Of a stretch of 64,000 nt of DNA, positions 8,163 to 19,100 are shown piece by piece. The stretch is taken from the NCBI RefSeq assembly GCF_011421635.1, contig NZ_WTLI01000001.1:159213-223212 (forward strand), written 5' to 3'. Origin of the DNA: Paenibacillus turpanensis (lineage in GTDB: Bacteria > Bacillota > Bacilli > Paenibacillales > YIM-B00363). The position numbers and the translations under genes were made by a program. Position 1 is the stretch's first letter; each line of letters begins with the position of its first letter. A model generated the notes under the pieces. That model had not been told where the DNA came from, searched no databases, and saw nothing but the letters and a program-made list of their open reading frames with translations.

Positions 8163-9944
8163 CTACATTCTAAATTTCGCAACTGCCTCCTGCAGCTGCT
8201 CAGCCATTTTGGCCAGCGCGGCAGCGGAGCTGATAATTTCCTGAATGGAAGCCAGCTGCTCTTCGGAAGCGGCCGATACGCTTTCCGTTTCCGACGTCGC
8301 GCTGCGGGAAAGCTCGAGAAGCTCGCGGCTCTTCTCGCTCACTTCGGTTGAGCTCGCCGCCATTTCCTTAGAAGCCGCCGACAGACCGCGGATGAGCTCC
8401 GCTGCATCTCCCACCGATTGCTCGATCTCGGCAAAAGCGTCGCCAGCCGTGCGAACTACAGTAATGCCCTCTGCTGCGGTGTCGGTCATCTTCTTCATCG
8501 AAGCCACGGCCGATTCCGCTTCAATTTGAATAGCCTCGATTACCGCGCGGATTTGTTCCGCTGAGCTGGAGGATTGCTCAGCCAGCTTGCGAACCTCTCC
8601 CGCAACAACGGCGAAGCCGCGTCCCTGCTCTCCTGCGCGGGCAGCTTCGATCGCTGCGTTTAGAGCCAGCAGGTTCGTCTGACGTGAAATTTCGCTAATC
8701 GTTTGGACAATCGTACCGATCTGAACGGAACGCTCTCCCAAGGCCTCGACGACCGCTGCGGAGCTCGTTACTCCCTCGTTCATTTCATTCATTTTTTCAA
8801 CGACCTCATTGATCGTTTTGCCGCCCTCTGTCGTAAGCGCCATCGTTTGCGACATCGAGTCTGCCATTTCAAGCGACTGCTGCGCCATCATCTGCAGCCC
8901 GGCGGACAAGTCGGAAACGAGCGTAAGGTTACGTTCTGCAAAGCCTTTCTGGCGCTCGGAGCCTTCCGCAACCGTTTGTGCGGATTCCGCAATATGCTCA
9001 CTGGCTTGGCCCGATTGCTCAGCCCCGGCCGTCAGCTGCTGCGAAGATGCGGCCACCTGCATTGCCGTATCCTGAATCGAGGAAAGCAGGCCTCTTAAGT
9101 TATCCACCATTCCGTTAACCGAGCGGGACAACACGCCAAGCTCGTCGTTGGAGACGGCTTTAAGCGGCTCTAAAGCGAGATTTCCTTCCGCTACCTGAAT
9201 CGCCGCATTCGAGACCTTCTTCAAAGAAGCCGAAATATAACGCGTTACCAGCAGTCCTAATACGATGACAAGAACCATGGAACTGATCGATATGATACGG
9301 AACAGCATCTGGAAGCTCGCGATATCTTCATGGGCACGCTGAACCGAGAGCTTCGTTTCCTCTTCGAGCGTCTGCATCATTTCATCCAGCATCTCGCGGC
9401 TTGCTTCAAACATCTTATAAGCGTTGAACGCTCTTGTCATGCTGTTTTCCGACATCGCCGATTCGGAGTTTTTCACCCATGCGCCTACATACGCTTTTAA
9501 GCTGCTATGCTTGGTGTCGATATCCTTTTTTATAGCCTCCGAAAAATTAGGGGATTCCATGATCATCTTCACCGATTGCTCGGCACGCTCCAGAGCCTGT
9601 TTATAGTTGGTCTCAAAATCTTTTTTCTCCGCCTCAAATTTATCGCCGGAAGTGGTCTGGAACACCAGTACGTTGCGTTCTGCTAAAAGCGCTTGATACA
9701 AATCGCGATCCGCGTTAAGCAGGTTATTTTTCGTCTGATCGCTAAGCGAAAGCGATTCAATGATTTGATTGGATACCGCTTTCACTTTTACATCCACAAA
9801 AATGTTCAGCACCGCCAGCACCACGAGCGGAATTAAAAGCAGCGTGAACAGCTTCATGCGCACGCTGTATGTAAATCTTCCTTTCCGCTGAATCTTTTCC
9901 TTCACTGGCTTGTCGATCTCTTTTCGCTGAAAAAAGAAACGCAT
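8163..9944 (-). CDS. Methyl-accepting chemotaxis protein (four-helix-bundle sensor type)
   Basis: Transmembrane chemoreceptor that controls the CheA kinase. 593 aa from the ATG at 9944 ([15 protein letters not shown]), chosen for AAAGGGG about 9 nt upstream; the longer open frame starts without a signal. Membrane segments at about 31-50 and 214-238 enclose a helical sensor region of the 4HB_MCP kind; HAMP follows, then the signalling domain with the hairpin tip [41 protein letters not shown]. The ligand cannot be told. It follows the nucleoside transporter genes, which may hint at a related attractant but is not proof. Confidence 0.93.
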   Translation of the reverse strand: MRFFFQRKEIDKPVKEKIQRKGRFTYSVRMKLFTLLLIPLVVLAVLNIFVDVKVKAVSNQIIESLSLSDQTKNNLLNADRDLYQALLAERNVLVFQTTSGDKFEAEKKDFETNYKQALERAEQSVKMIMESPNFSEAIKKDIDTKHSSLKAYVGAWVKNSESAMSENSMTRAFNAYKMFEASREMLDEMMQTLEEETKLSVQRAHEDIASFQMLFRIISISSMVLVIVLGLLVTRYISASLKKVSNAAIQVAEGNLALEPLKAVSNDELGVLSRSVNGMVDNLRGLLSSIQDTAMQVAASSQQLTAGAEQSGQASEHIAESAQTVAEGSERQKGFAERNLTLVSDLSAGLQMMAQQSLEMADSMSQTMALTTEGGKTINEVVEKMNEMNEGVTSSAAVVEALGERSVQIGTIVQTISEISRQTNLLALNAAIEAARAGEQGRGFAVVAGEVRKLAEQSSSSAEQIRAVIEAIQIEAESAVASMKKMTDTAAEGITVVRTAGDAFAEIEQSVGDAAELIRGLSAASKEMAASSTEVSEKSRELLELSRSATSETESVSAASEEQLASIQEIISSAAALAKMAEQLQEAVAKFRM

Positions 9945-10032
9945 AGAATTGAACCCCTTTCTGTAATAAACGACAGTAAGGAAACATTCTACGCGTTTCG
10001 ACAAATTCCTTGTTTTGGATGCTTTGAAAAAA

Positions 10033-10998
10033 TTACCGTTTGCCCGGATCGTAAGGCTGACCAAGCGCAGAGGGAGCTCTAGATTTGCCGACCGCACCTG
10101 CCAGAACGAGAATCGTCAGGATGTACGGAAGCATAAAAATAAACTCGGTTGGAATCCCGCGCGAAAATTCAAACAGCTGCACATAGTTGCGAATCGCCTG
10201 GGCGAAGCCAAAAAATATCGCTGCTCCAAGCGCCCCCGCGGGATGCCATTTCCCAAAAATCATGGCGGCTAAAGCAATAAAGCCTTGCCCGGAAATTGTA
10301 GTATGCGAAAAGTTGCTCGTGGTCGTCAACGTGATCGTTGCACCGCCAAGACCCGCTAACGCTCCGCTAAGCAGTACCGCGGCATACCGGATTCGAGCGA
10401 CCTTGATCCCCACCGTATCGGCTGCGCTTGGATGCTCGCCAACGGCACGCAAACGCAGGCCGAACGGAATTTTGTAAAGCACATACCACGTGATGGCTAC
10501 GAGCGCAATTGCTATGTATGTCGTAGGATACTCATTAAAAACGACGGGACCAATAAATGGAATTTGGCTAAGCTCTCCAATATTCAGCTTACTAAATACA
10601 GCCTCATCCAGTGTTGGGGTTTCTCCAGAGCCTTCAAACAGCATTTTGACCAGAAACAAGCACATGCCTACCGCGAGGAAATTGATGACGACCCCGCTAA
10701 CCACTTGATCGGCCTTGAACGTAATGGACGCTACCGCATGAATTAGAGCAAAGATGGCGGCAAAAGCCATCGCAGCCACTAATCCTACCCATGAAGAAGC
10801 AGCGCCTAGCCCCGCCTCTTCTGCATAAAAGGCGGCCACCGCGGAAGCGAACGCACCGGCAACCATAAACCCTTCCAAGCCGATATTAACAACGCCCGAG
10901 CGCTCCGAAAAAATGCCGCCCATCGCCGCAAAAATGAGCGCTGTTGAAAAAACCAGCGTCGTGTTCATTAATTCGCCCAATACTTGTATGATATTCAT
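10033..10998 (-). CDS. nupQ: Nucleoside ABC transporter permease, NupQ type
   Basis: Second membrane subunit of a BMP-family nucleoside importer. 321 aa, about eight hydrophobic segments. [17 protein letters not shown] near the N-terminus and the [36 protein letters not shown] block are typical of the family. Its ATG overlaps the stop of nupP by 4 nt (ATGA), so the two subunits are coupled. No strong terminator is visible after it. Confidence 0.88.
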   Translation of the reverse strand: MNIIQVLGELMNTTLVFSTALIFAAMGGIFSERSGVVNIGLEGFMVAGAFASAVAAFYAEEAGLGAASSWVGLVAAMAFAAIFALIHAVASITFKADQVVSGVVINFLAVGMCLFLVKMLFEGSGETPTLDEAVFSKLNIGELSQIPFIGPVVFNEYPTTYIAIALVAITWYVLYKIPFGLRLRAVGEHPSAADTVGIKVARIRYAAVLLSGALAGLGGATITLTTTSNFSHTTISGQGFIALAAMIFGKWHPAGALGAAIFFGFAQAIRNYVQLFEFSRGIPTEFIFMLPYILTILVLAGAVGKSRAPSALGQPYDPGKR

Positions 10999-12074
10999 TT
11001 CGAGGATACCTCCCGCTGAGCCTTTCTAGCCAAAGCAGGCTTAATTAACCAGCGTACGATGCCCTGAGCCGCTACGAAGAAAATAACAGAGCCGATGACA
11101 ACCCGGATAATTTCTGGTGGCACATCCGCACCAAAGCTCATTCCCGAGGAGCCATAAGTTAGCCCGCCAAACAGCATCGCTCCGAGAACAACCCCCAGCG
11201 GGTGGTTCGCCCCGAGCAATGCCACTGCGATCCCGTCGAAACCGTAGCCCGGCATTGCTGTTGAGAGTACCTGGTATTTAAATACGCCCAAGCCTTCAAA
11301 TACACCGGCCAAGCCGGCAAAAATACCTGCGATAAACATCGCTCTTACGACGTTCGTGCCGACATTCATGCCTGCGTACTGCGCCGCATCCGGATTGAAT
11401 CCTACTGCACGCAGTTCAAAGCCTTGTTTTGTTTTCCACAGCAGCACGTAGCAAATATAAGCGCAAACAAGAGAAAGTGGAATCCCCCAATGCAGCCTCG
11501 CGCTATCAAACATGAGCGAAAGCCATCCAATGCTAAGGGAAGCAGATTCATCAATCACATAGGTACGCTGCTGCCCCGGCTCCAGAAAAAAGCGAATGAT
11601 ATAATTCGCCAAATACAAGGCGATCCAGTTCAGCATGATCGTGGTGATGACCTCGTTCACGCCCCGGGCCGCCTTAAGGTAGCCGGCAATTGCCCCCCAG
11701 AAGCCCGCCAGAAGCGCGCCTACGATGACAGCGAGGGGGGCATGTAGGAACCACGGAAGGTCTAACGCAACACCAACGACAATCGCCCCGGTCATTCCCA
11801 TAATAAACTGGCCCTCGGCTCCGATATTAAACAAGCCCGTCCGAAATGCAAAAGCTACCGATAACCCCGTGAAGATGAGCGGCGCAATTTGCCGCACCGT
11901 CTCCCCGAAGTCGTAACGGTCGCCGAAAACTTTTTCGATCAAGAAGCCGTAAGCGACGATCGGATTGTAGCCACCGAGGAGCATCACGAGAGCGCCAAAC
12001 AACAGTCCCAACAAAATCGAAACGAGAGGGACCAGAATGGAGTCCGCAGTAAAGGTCTGTATCAGCTTTTTCAT
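10995..12074 (-). CDS. nupP: Nucleoside ABC transporter permease, NupP type
   Basis: First membrane subunit of the importer. 359 aa with multiple membrane segments; AFRTGLFNIGAEGQFIMG and GVNEVITTIMLNWIALYLANYI are characteristic family stretches. Overlaps both neighbours by ATGA junctions (nupO and nupQ), showing a tightly coupled operon. Confidence 0.88.
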   Translation of the reverse strand: MKKLIQTFTADSILVPLVSILLGLLFGALVMLLGGYNPIVAYGFLIEKVFGDRYDFGETVRQIAPLIFTGLSVAFAFRTGLFNIGAEGQFIMGMTGAIVVGVALDLPWFLHAPLAVIVGALLAGFWGAIAGYLKAARGVNEVITTIMLNWIALYLANYIIRFFLEPGQQRTYVIDESASLSIGWLSLMFDSARLHWGIPLSLVCAYICYVLLWKTKQGFELRAVGFNPDAAQYAGMNVGTNVVRAMFIAGIFAGLAGVFEGLGVFKYQVLSTAMPGYGFDGIAVALLGANHPLGVVLGAMLFGGLTYGSSGMSFGADVPPEIIRVVIGSVIFFVAAQGIVRWLIKPALARKAQREVSSK

Positions 12075-13618
12075 TGCAGCGAACCTCCTTTCTTCTCAGC
12101 GGTGCTCCCCGCCATTAACAAGCCAAGCTCCTGATCATTGGTCAGCTTCGGGTCAACCTCGCCCACGATACGGCCTTCGTAAATAACTAGGATCCGGTCA
12201 GACACCTTTAAAATTTCATCCAATTCAAACGAAATGAGCAAAATGCCCTTTCCTTTATCGCGCTGCTCAATCAGGCGTTTATGAATATACTCGATCGCTC
12301 CCACGTCAAGACCTCTTGTCGGCTGTGCCGCAATCAGCAGATCCGGGTTACGATGAATTTCTCTTGCAATAATCGCTTTCTGCTGGTTTCCTCCGGACAA
12401 CGCTCTCGCCGGATTGGCCAAGCTTGAGGTCCGAACATCAAATTCGCGAATCAGCTTATCTGCATGAGCTTTGATGGCTTCATGATCCAGCAGTCCGCTT
12501 TTCAAAAACTCCGGGTGGAAGTACGTATTAAGCACCATATTTTCACTCATTGTAAAATCGAGCACCAAGCCGTGCTTGTGCCGATCCTCCGGAATGAGCG
12601 AGAGCCCGCTTTCCGTGATCGCCCGCGGAGATTGACCGGTAATCGCCTTACCCCGTAGCAGCACCTCGCCTCCGGAAACCGGTCGCAGGCCGGTTAAGGC
12701 TTCAATCAGCTCCGACTGACCGTTGCCGTCGACTCCGGCGATTCCGAGCACTTCCCCGGCGCGCACTTGAAACGAAATCCCCTGCAGCACATCGACGCCC
12801 TTTACGCTTTTGGCACGCAAATTTTTAACGTCCAGGATGACTTCACCCGGCGACGCTTCTGTCTTCTGCACCTCGAAGGACACATGTCGGCCTACCATTT
12901 TTTCTGCGAGATCGGCTTCCGTGGTTTGAGCAATTTCCACAGAATCAATCACTTTCCCGCGCCGAATAACGGTGACTTTATCGGCAATCGCCATAATTTC
13001 CTTCAGCTTATGCGTGATGAGTATAATCGACTTGCCTTCTTTCACAAGGTTGCGCATAATCTCAATCAGCTCGTGAATTTCCTGAGGGGTAAGCACGGCC
13101 GTCGGCTCGTCAAATATTAATATATCCGCGCCGCGATACAGCGTTTTTAAAATTTCCACGCGCTGCTGCATGCCAACACTGATTTCTTCTATTTTTGATC
13201 GAGGGTCCACCTTTAATCCGTATTGTTCCGAAATGCGGCCTACCTGCTCTTCGGCCGTCCGGTAATCGACAGCCATGCCTCGCTTCGGCTCCGAACCCAA
13301 AACAATGTTTTCCGTTACGGTAAACGGCTCAACGAGCTTAAAATGCTGATGCACCATGCCGATGCCGTTGGCGATGGCGTCATTGGGGCCGTTGATTCGG
13401 GTTTTCTTTCCGTTAATCAGCACTTCTCCCTCATCCGGCTGGTAGAGCCCGAACAAAATGTTCATCAGCGTGGACTTGCCGGCCCCGTTCTCACCGAGAA
13501 GGGCATGAATTTCCCCTTTTCCCACCATTAAATTGATGTCTTCATTCGCCGTGAAGGTTCCGAAACGCTTCGTAATGCCCCTCATCTCCACGACCGGCAT
13601 TGCTTCCGCCGCACTCAT
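12071..13618 (-). CDS. nupO: Nucleoside ABC transporter ATPase, NupO type (two ABC domains)
   Basis: Drives uptake; one polypeptide carries both nucleotide-binding domains. 515 aa. The first half has Walker A GENGAGKST and VGMQQRVEILKTL as signature; the second has GVDGNGQSELIEALTG as a degenerate P-loop and LSGGNQQKAIIARE. This tandem arrangement is that of sugar and nucleoside importers. Located between the lipoprotein gene and the permeases, after an attenuator hairpin. Confidence 0.92.
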   Translation of the reverse strand: MSAAEAMPVVEMRGITKRFGTFTANEDINLMVGKGEIHALLGENGAGKSTLMNILFGLYQPDEGEVLINGKKTRINGPNDAIANGIGMVHQHFKLVEPFTVTENIVLGSEPKRGMAVDYRTAEEQVGRISEQYGLKVDPRSKIEEISVGMQQRVEILKTLYRGADILIFDEPTAVLTPQEIHELIEIMRNLVKEGKSIILITHKLKEIMAIADKVTVIRRGKVIDSVEIAQTTEADLAEKMVGRHVSFEVQKTEASPGEVILDVKNLRAKSVKGVDVLQGISFQVRAGEVLGIAGVDGNGQSELIEALTGLRPVSGGEVLLRGKAITGQSPRAITESGLSLIPEDRHKHGLVLDFTMSENMVLNTYFHPEFLKSGLLDHEAIKAHADKLIREFDVRTSSLANPARALSGGNQQKAIIAREIHRNPDLLIAAQPTRGLDVGAIEYIHKRLIEQRDKGKGILLISFELDEILKVSDRILVIYEGRIVGEVDPKLTNDQELGLLMAGSTAEKKGGSLQ

Positions 13619-13638
13619 CGAATCATCCTTTCAACCAA

Positions 13639-13672
13639 GGAAAAGGCCAGTTGCACTCAACCAGCCTTTTCC
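13639..13672 (-). terminator. Attenuator between nupN and nupO
   Basis: Minus-strand stem GGAAAAGGC / GCCTTTTCC with further partial pairing inside (TGGTT/AACTG). Only a short T run follows, so partial read-through is likely. This would give more lipoprotein than membrane subunits, a common arrangement. Confidence 0.65.
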
Positions 13673-13712
13673 GCGTCTTCTTATTCAATTGACGAGATAT
13701 GGGTACCTATTC

Positions 13713-14759
13713 TTATTGAACGGTCTCGACTTTAATCTCGCCTTTCACAATCTTATCCTTATACTCTTGAACCTTCTTCAAAACATCCTCTGGAACGTTC
13801 TTGTTTTTCTCTGGCAGACCAACTGCATTTTCTTTCAATCCAAGCACGGTTACTTTACCGCCTGGGAATTCACCGTTAATCAGCTGCTGAGAAAGCTGGA
13901 ATACCGCCTCATGAACGCCTTTCATCATCGACGTCAGGGTTACATCATCGCCAAATTCAAGGGATTGATCCTTATCTACACCGATAACCCAAACCTTCTG
14001 TCCCGCTTTCAGGCGATCCTTCGCTTCATTAAATACGCCGTTTCCAGTACCGCCGGAAGCGTGGAAAATAATGTCGGCGCCCGCGTTGTAGATCGTAGCG
14101 GCTGCTGCCTTGCCAAGGTCAGGCTTATCAAAAGAGCCTGTATAGTTGATCGTAACCTGTGCATTCGGGTTTACGGCTGCAACACCCTGCTTAAAGCCGA
14201 GCTCGAAACGCTTAATTACTGGAATTTCATTGCCGCCAACAAAGCCGATTTTGTTCGTTTTGGTCATCATACCTGCAACAACACCAACCAAGAAGGAGCC
14301 TTCATTTTCAGCAAAAGTGATGGAAGCGACGTTCGGTGCTTGCACCACGTTATCGATAATAGCCAGCTTCGCGTCCTTGTTCTGTTCCGCTACTGCTTTA
14401 ATTGCATCGCCCATCAAATAACCGATGCCCCAAGTGAGGTTATAGTTCTCTTTTACGAATTGGTTCAGGTTTGGAACGTATTCCGCATCCGCCTTGGACT
14501 GCAAATACTTTACTTCAGCTCCGGTCTCCTTCTTCAGCTGCTGAAGACCTTCCCAAGCGCTCTGGTTAAACGATTTGTCGTTTACACCGCCAACGTCCGT
14601 TACCATGGCAATTTTGAAGCCTTTGCCCTTTTGCTCACCAGCGGCCGGCTGATTGCCTGCGCCCTGCTGCGTCTCCTGCTTTTGTCCGCAGCCCGTTAAC
14701 GCCATAACAATAATAAGCGCTGCGATGGTGAGTACAGAAATTCCACGTTTCATAAACAT
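13713..14759 (-). CDS. nupN: BMP-family nucleoside-binding lipoprotein
   Basis: Extracellular substrate-binding lipoprotein of the importer. 348 aa. Signal peptide with lipobox LTGC (Cys about residue 24), a Gln/Gly linker, then the BMP domain starting FKIAMVTDVGGVNDKSFNQSAWEG, typical for proteins binding purine or pyrimidine nucleosides. GGGGGA lies 7 nt before the first ATG. Its promoter region holds an inverted repeat around the -10. Confidence 0.9.
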   Translation of the reverse strand: MFMKRGISVLTIAALIIVMALTGCGQKQETQQGAGNQPAAGEQKGKGFKIAMVTDVGGVNDKSFNQSAWEGLQQLKKETGAEVKYLQSKADAEYVPNLNQFVKENYNLTWGIGYLMGDAIKAVAEQNKDAKLAIIDNVVQAPNVASITFAENEGSFLVGVVAGMMTKTNKIGFVGGNEIPVIKRFELGFKQGVAAVNPNAQVTINYTGSFDKPDLGKAAAATIYNAGADIIFHASGGTGNGVFNEAKDRLKAGQKVWVIGVDKDQSLEFGDDVTLTSMMKGVHEAVFQLSQQLINGEFPGGKVTVLGLKENAVGLPEKNKNVPEDVLKKVQEYKDKIVKGEIKVETVQ

Positions 14760-14809
14760 GTTTTGTCCCCCATTTTCCTTCCGTATTTTTTATTACTTTC
14801 CTCCGGAGG

Positions 14810-14829
14810 CCTAGAAATTATACACTAGG
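14810..14829 (-). promoter_or_regulatory. nupN -10 box inside an inverted repeat
   Basis: On the minus strand TATAAT (14817-14822) lies inside CCTAG...CTAGG. No good -35 is visible 17 nt upstream, so a regulator may act here. No purine-riboswitch core was recognised in the leader. Confidence 0.4.
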
Positions 14830-15031
14830 CAGCCAAAGATATGTACAAACATTTCAGGGTGACAACGTCAAAATAAATCGAATGGCCTCCGCAGAAAATG
14901 CTGCACACGCAAATGTTGGAAATCGACAATATTATACATTGTTCGAATACGTTTTGCGAGTATGTTTTTTAACATTTTTTTAATATTATTCGTTTTTTAT
15001 TCGAAAAGCCAAACGATTTGGCCAGAAATAC
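14830..15031. other. AT-rich non-coding gap between nupN promoter and ftsY terminator
   Basis: No open frame with a ribosome binding site on either strand. Long A and T tracts around 14960-15000 (TTTTTTAACATTTTTTTAATATTATT) suggest a bent upstream promoter region. Nothing else recognised. Confidence 0.5.
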
Positions 15032-15061
15032 AAAAAAAAGTCCGGCTTTTGCCGAACTTTT
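15032..15061 (-). terminator. Terminator of the rnc-smc-ftsY operon
   Basis: Stem AAAAGTTCGGC / GCCGGACTTTT with an AAAA loop and eight T following on the minus strand, 35 nt after the ftsY stop. Confidence 0.92.
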
Positions 15062-15096
15062 CTCGAAAACCTAGAAAACCGAATCCATGATCCATT

Positions 15097-16107
15097 TTAC
15101 AGCGAGTCTGCTGCATCCTTGTCTTCCGCTTCTTCCGTTACAAGTCCCGCAAACAATGCATGGACAAACTGATCCGCATCGAACGGCTGCAGGTCATCCA
15201 TTTTTTCGCCGAGCCCAACGAACTTCACGGGGATCTCCAGCTCCTGCCGAATGGCAATCACGATGCCGCCCTTCGCTGTTCCGTCCAGCTTCGTCAGCAC
15301 GAGGCCGGTTACCCCGGTCTTTTCACCGAAAAGCTTCGCCTGCTGCAGCGCATTTTGGCCTGTTGTCGCATCCAGCACCAGCAGCACCTCATGCGGCGCT
15401 TCCGGAATTTCGCGGCGAATAACACGGTAAATTTTATTGAGCTCCTCCATGAGGTTAACTTTGTTTTGCAGTCTTCCCGCCGTATCGCAGATCAACAGAT
15501 CGACGCCGCGCTGCTTAGCCGCTTGCACCGCATCAAACACTACAGCCGCAGGATCAGAGCCCGCCTGTTGTTTAATGACGTCGACGCCGACACGGCTGCC
15601 CCAAACCTCAAGCTGTTCAATTGCACCTGCCCGGAACGTATCCCCTGCAGCCAGCAGCACCTTTTTGCCCTGCTGCTTATAGCGGTGCGCCAGCTTTCCG
15701 ATCGAAGTCGTCTTGCCTACCCCGTTAACGCCTACAACCAGTACGATGGTAAGCCCGGAAGGAGCCATAAGCAGGTCATGCTGCTCATCCTCCCCGCGCA
15801 GCAGCTCGACCAGCTTTTCCGACAGCACCGGTCGAAGCTCCACGGCATCCTCAATTCGACGCTTCCGTACCTCCGTACGCAGCTCCTCAATCAGCTTCAG
15901 CACCGTGTTTACACCGACATCGGCGCCGATCAAAATTTCTTCCAGCTCTTCATAAAATTCTTCGTCGATTTTTTTGCGGCGCAGGATCAATTCCTCGAAT
16001 TTTTCCGTAAAAGCATTCGTTGTTTTGCTAAGGCCTTCTTTAAATTTTGAAGTTACCGCCTCGGTTTTGCTGGCGATGCTCTCTTTCAATCGTTTAAAAA
16101 AACTCAT
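15097..16107 (-). CDS. ftsY: SRP receptor FtsY
   Basis: Membrane-associated GTPase that receives the SRP-ribosome complex. 336 aa from the ATG at 16107 (MSFFKRLKESIASKTEAV), with GGGAGG 6-7 nt upstream; the longer frame begins inside smc. NG domain: VGVNGVGKTTSIGKLA P-loop near 140, DTAGR, TKLDGTAKGG. The acidic A domain is very short, as in Bacillales. Stops 35 nt before a strong terminator; smc ends 16 nt upstream. Confidence 0.97.
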   Translation of the reverse strand: MSFFKRLKESIASKTEAVTSKFKEGLSKTTNAFTEKFEELILRRKKIDEEFYEELEEILIGADVGVNTVLKLIEELRTEVRKRRIEDAVELRPVLSEKLVELLRGEDEQHDLLMAPSGLTIVLVVGVNGVGKTTSIGKLAHRYKQQGKKVLLAAGDTFRAGAIEQLEVWGSRVGVDVIKQQAGSDPAAVVFDAVQAAKQRGVDLLICDTAGRLQNKVNLMEELNKIYRVIRREIPEAPHEVLLVLDATTGQNALQQAKLFGEKTGVTGLVLTKLDGTAKGGIVIAIRQELEIPVKFVGLGEKMDDLQPFDADQFVHALFAGLVTEEAEDKDAADSL

Positions 16108-16123
16108 CGATTTCCTCCCATTC

Positions 16124-19100
16124 CTACGCCGACGCCTGCTCTTCGTTTTCGTCCTCCAGACGTACCGACACAAGCTTCGATACGCCGCCTTCTTCCATGG
16201 TAACCCCGTACAGAACGTCCGCTTCCTCCATCGTTCCCTTACGGTGGGTTACAACGATAAACTGCGTTTGCTGTGAAAATTCTCGTAAATATTGCGCATA
16301 ACGCGTAACATTCGCCTCGTCAAGCGCTGCTTCAACCTCATCCAGTACGCAAAACGGTACAGGCTTTACATGCAGAATTGAGAACAACAGCGCAAGCGCG
16401 GTCAGCGCTTTTTCTCCACCGGAAAGCAGCTGCAGGTTTTGCAGCTTTTTGCCCGGCGGCTGTGCAACAATTTCAATGCCCGTTTCCAGCGGATTATCCG
16501 GCTCGGTCAGCATCAGATCGGCACGGCCTCCTCCAAACAGCTTGGAGAAAACGACCACAAAATGCGACCGAATTTCCTGGAACGTAGAAACGAACCGCTT
16601 GGACATTTCCGCATCCATATCGCGAATGACCTGGTACAATGCTGTTTTCGCTTCAATTAAATCATTCTTTTGTGTATTCAAGAAATCATAGCGCTCGCTG
16701 ACACGCAGGAACTCTTCGATCGCCCCTAAATTCACGTCGCCAAGAGAGCTGATCTGCCGCCTAATGTCCCGAACCTCCGCTTGAGCAGACGGAACATCCT
16801 CCGGAACCGGGTAGCGTTCCTTCGCCAGCTCGTAGCTCAGCTCATATTCCTCAGACAGCTTTTTCAGCAAATTATCCAACTCCACGTCAAGCCGCCCTGC
16901 GCGAACCTCGGTTTGCCGCAGCTGATCTTCCACCTGCTTCAGCTTAATCCGCTGCTCCTTAGTCTCGCTTTCCGCTTCCTCCAGCTTGCGCACAAGCTCG
17001 GCACGCGTCGCGCGCTGGAAATCGAGCTGCTCCGAGCACTTTTGGCGCAAAATGCGCAGCTCGTTCAGCCGTTCGATTTGCGCAGCCAGCTCCACGCTGC
17101 CCTGCTGCTGCTCGCTCTCCATCGCCTGCAGCCGCTCGCGGTCGGCAGCAATATCCGCTTCCGCAGCGCCAAACTCCGCCTGCTGCCTGCGGATCTGCTC
17201 AAGCAGCGATTGCTGCTCCTGCGAAGCGGCGGCTACCTTCACCTTGAATTCGGTGAGCTGAGCCTGCAGCTCTTCCTTGAGCGATTCGCCGGCCTTGCGG
17301 GCCTGCTCGGCGTCGCGAATCGCCGCCTGAAGCTGCTGCTCCTCGGCTTCAAGCTCTACCGTACGCTGCTTCAGCTCCTCGATGCGGCGATCGCTGGATT
17401 GCATTTCCTCGCGATGGCCGTCCTGGTCCTGCGTCAGCAGCTCCAGTTGCTCGCGTACGCTCGTCAGCTCGCTTTCCGTGCGGTCGCGCTCCGATCGCAG
17501 CTGCTGCTCCGTCATGCGCTTCGCTTCGCCTTCGGAGCGCAGCTTCTCGAGCTGCTTACCGGTATCGGCGATTTTCGCTTTCAAGGTCTGCGCATTGCTG
17601 CGCAGCTCGCCTAACTGCTTATCGGTTTTCGCAATATCCTCGTCCAGCTCCTCCAGCTGGCGCTGGCGGCCCAAGATGGACGACGTTCGTTTTTGCAAGC
17701 TTCCGCCGGTCATCGAACCGCCGGCATTTACAATATCGCCCTCGAGCGTAACAACCCGATAGCGGTACTGGCAGCGCGCCGCGATTTTGTTCGCCTGCTC
17801 CAGTGTGCCGGCAATGATCACATTGCCCAGCATATTTTGCAGGATCGACTCATACGCGCGGTCGGTCGCAACTAAATCAGCGGCAACGCCGACATACCCG
17901 TCGGCGCCCTCGATGCTGCGGCGGTCCGAATCGCCGATGCTTCGCCCGCGAATGACGTCCAGCGGCAGCACGGTCGCTCTTCCGAGCTGGCGCTGCTTCA
18001 AATACGCGATCGCCGCCCGGCCCGCCGCTTCGTTATCCACAACAATATGCTGCAGCGCAGCACCCAGCGCCGTCTCAACAGCGGTCTCGTAAGCGGCCGG
18101 CACGCGCAGCAGCTCGGCTACCGCACCGTGGATGCCCGACAAGCCGCCTCGCGCCCGCGCTTTAAGCAGCTCACGAACGCCGTGCTGAAAGCCGTCGTAG
18201 TCATTCTGCATTTCTTTCATCGTATCGCGGCGGGAAATCAGCGAGTCGTATTTCTGCTCCCACTTGCGCAGCGTCTGCTGCACATCAAAAAGCAGCGGCT
18301 CGTCCTCCTGCAGCGATTGCGACAAACGAATGTATTCGTTCCGCGATTCTTGAACGTCTCGCGAAGCCTCCGCAAGACGCTCCTCCAGCTCGCGAAGCTT
18401 CTCCTGCAGCCGGTCGTTCTGCTCAACCCACTTCCCGCCGTCGTCGTCCAGCCGCTGCAAACGGCGAATCGCCGTTTCCTTCTGCTGTTCGACGTACCGA
18501 AGCTCATTGCGTGCCTGCGCCAGCTCGTTCAGCTTGTCCAGAAGCTGCCCCTTAAGGCGCTCCTCTTCCTCGCCGGTTAAGCCGCCGCTGACCCCGAGCA
18601 GCCGCCGTTCCTCTTCGCGAAGCAGCTGCTCCAGTTCGTCACGGACCGCTTTCACCTCTTGATGCTTCGTTTCAAGGGCCGTCAATTCCTCACGCTTTAA
18701 TCCAAGTCTGCGTTCCGCTTCAGTAATTTCCAGCAGCAGCTGCTCATGATTGCGCTCCAAGAAACGGGCCCGCTCCCGCAGCACCTCGCCTTGGCCTTCG
18801 CATTTCTCGGCTTCCTCCGTAATGTGCAGCAGCTCTCCCTGCTTCTGCTCGATCTGCTCTTCCATCCGGCGGATGTCAACCCGCTGCTGCTCCAGCTGCG
18901 CATCATGCGCGCTGACAACGGTAGACAGCTCCAGCTCCTGACGCTGCAATGCTTCTAGACGCTCGCCGGCTTCCTTCCAAGCCGCATGAAGCTGATCGAT
19001 CTGATAAACATATAAGGAAACTTCCTTGGTCTTAAGCTCTTCTTTGAGCAGCTTAAACTGCTGCGCCTTCTCGCTTTGCTCGCGCAGGGGCTCGACTTGA

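Noticed and set aside
14760..14960. Purine riboswitch upstream of nupN
   Set aside because: Searched for the conserved loop and junction segments of the purine aptamer; none found in either orientation.
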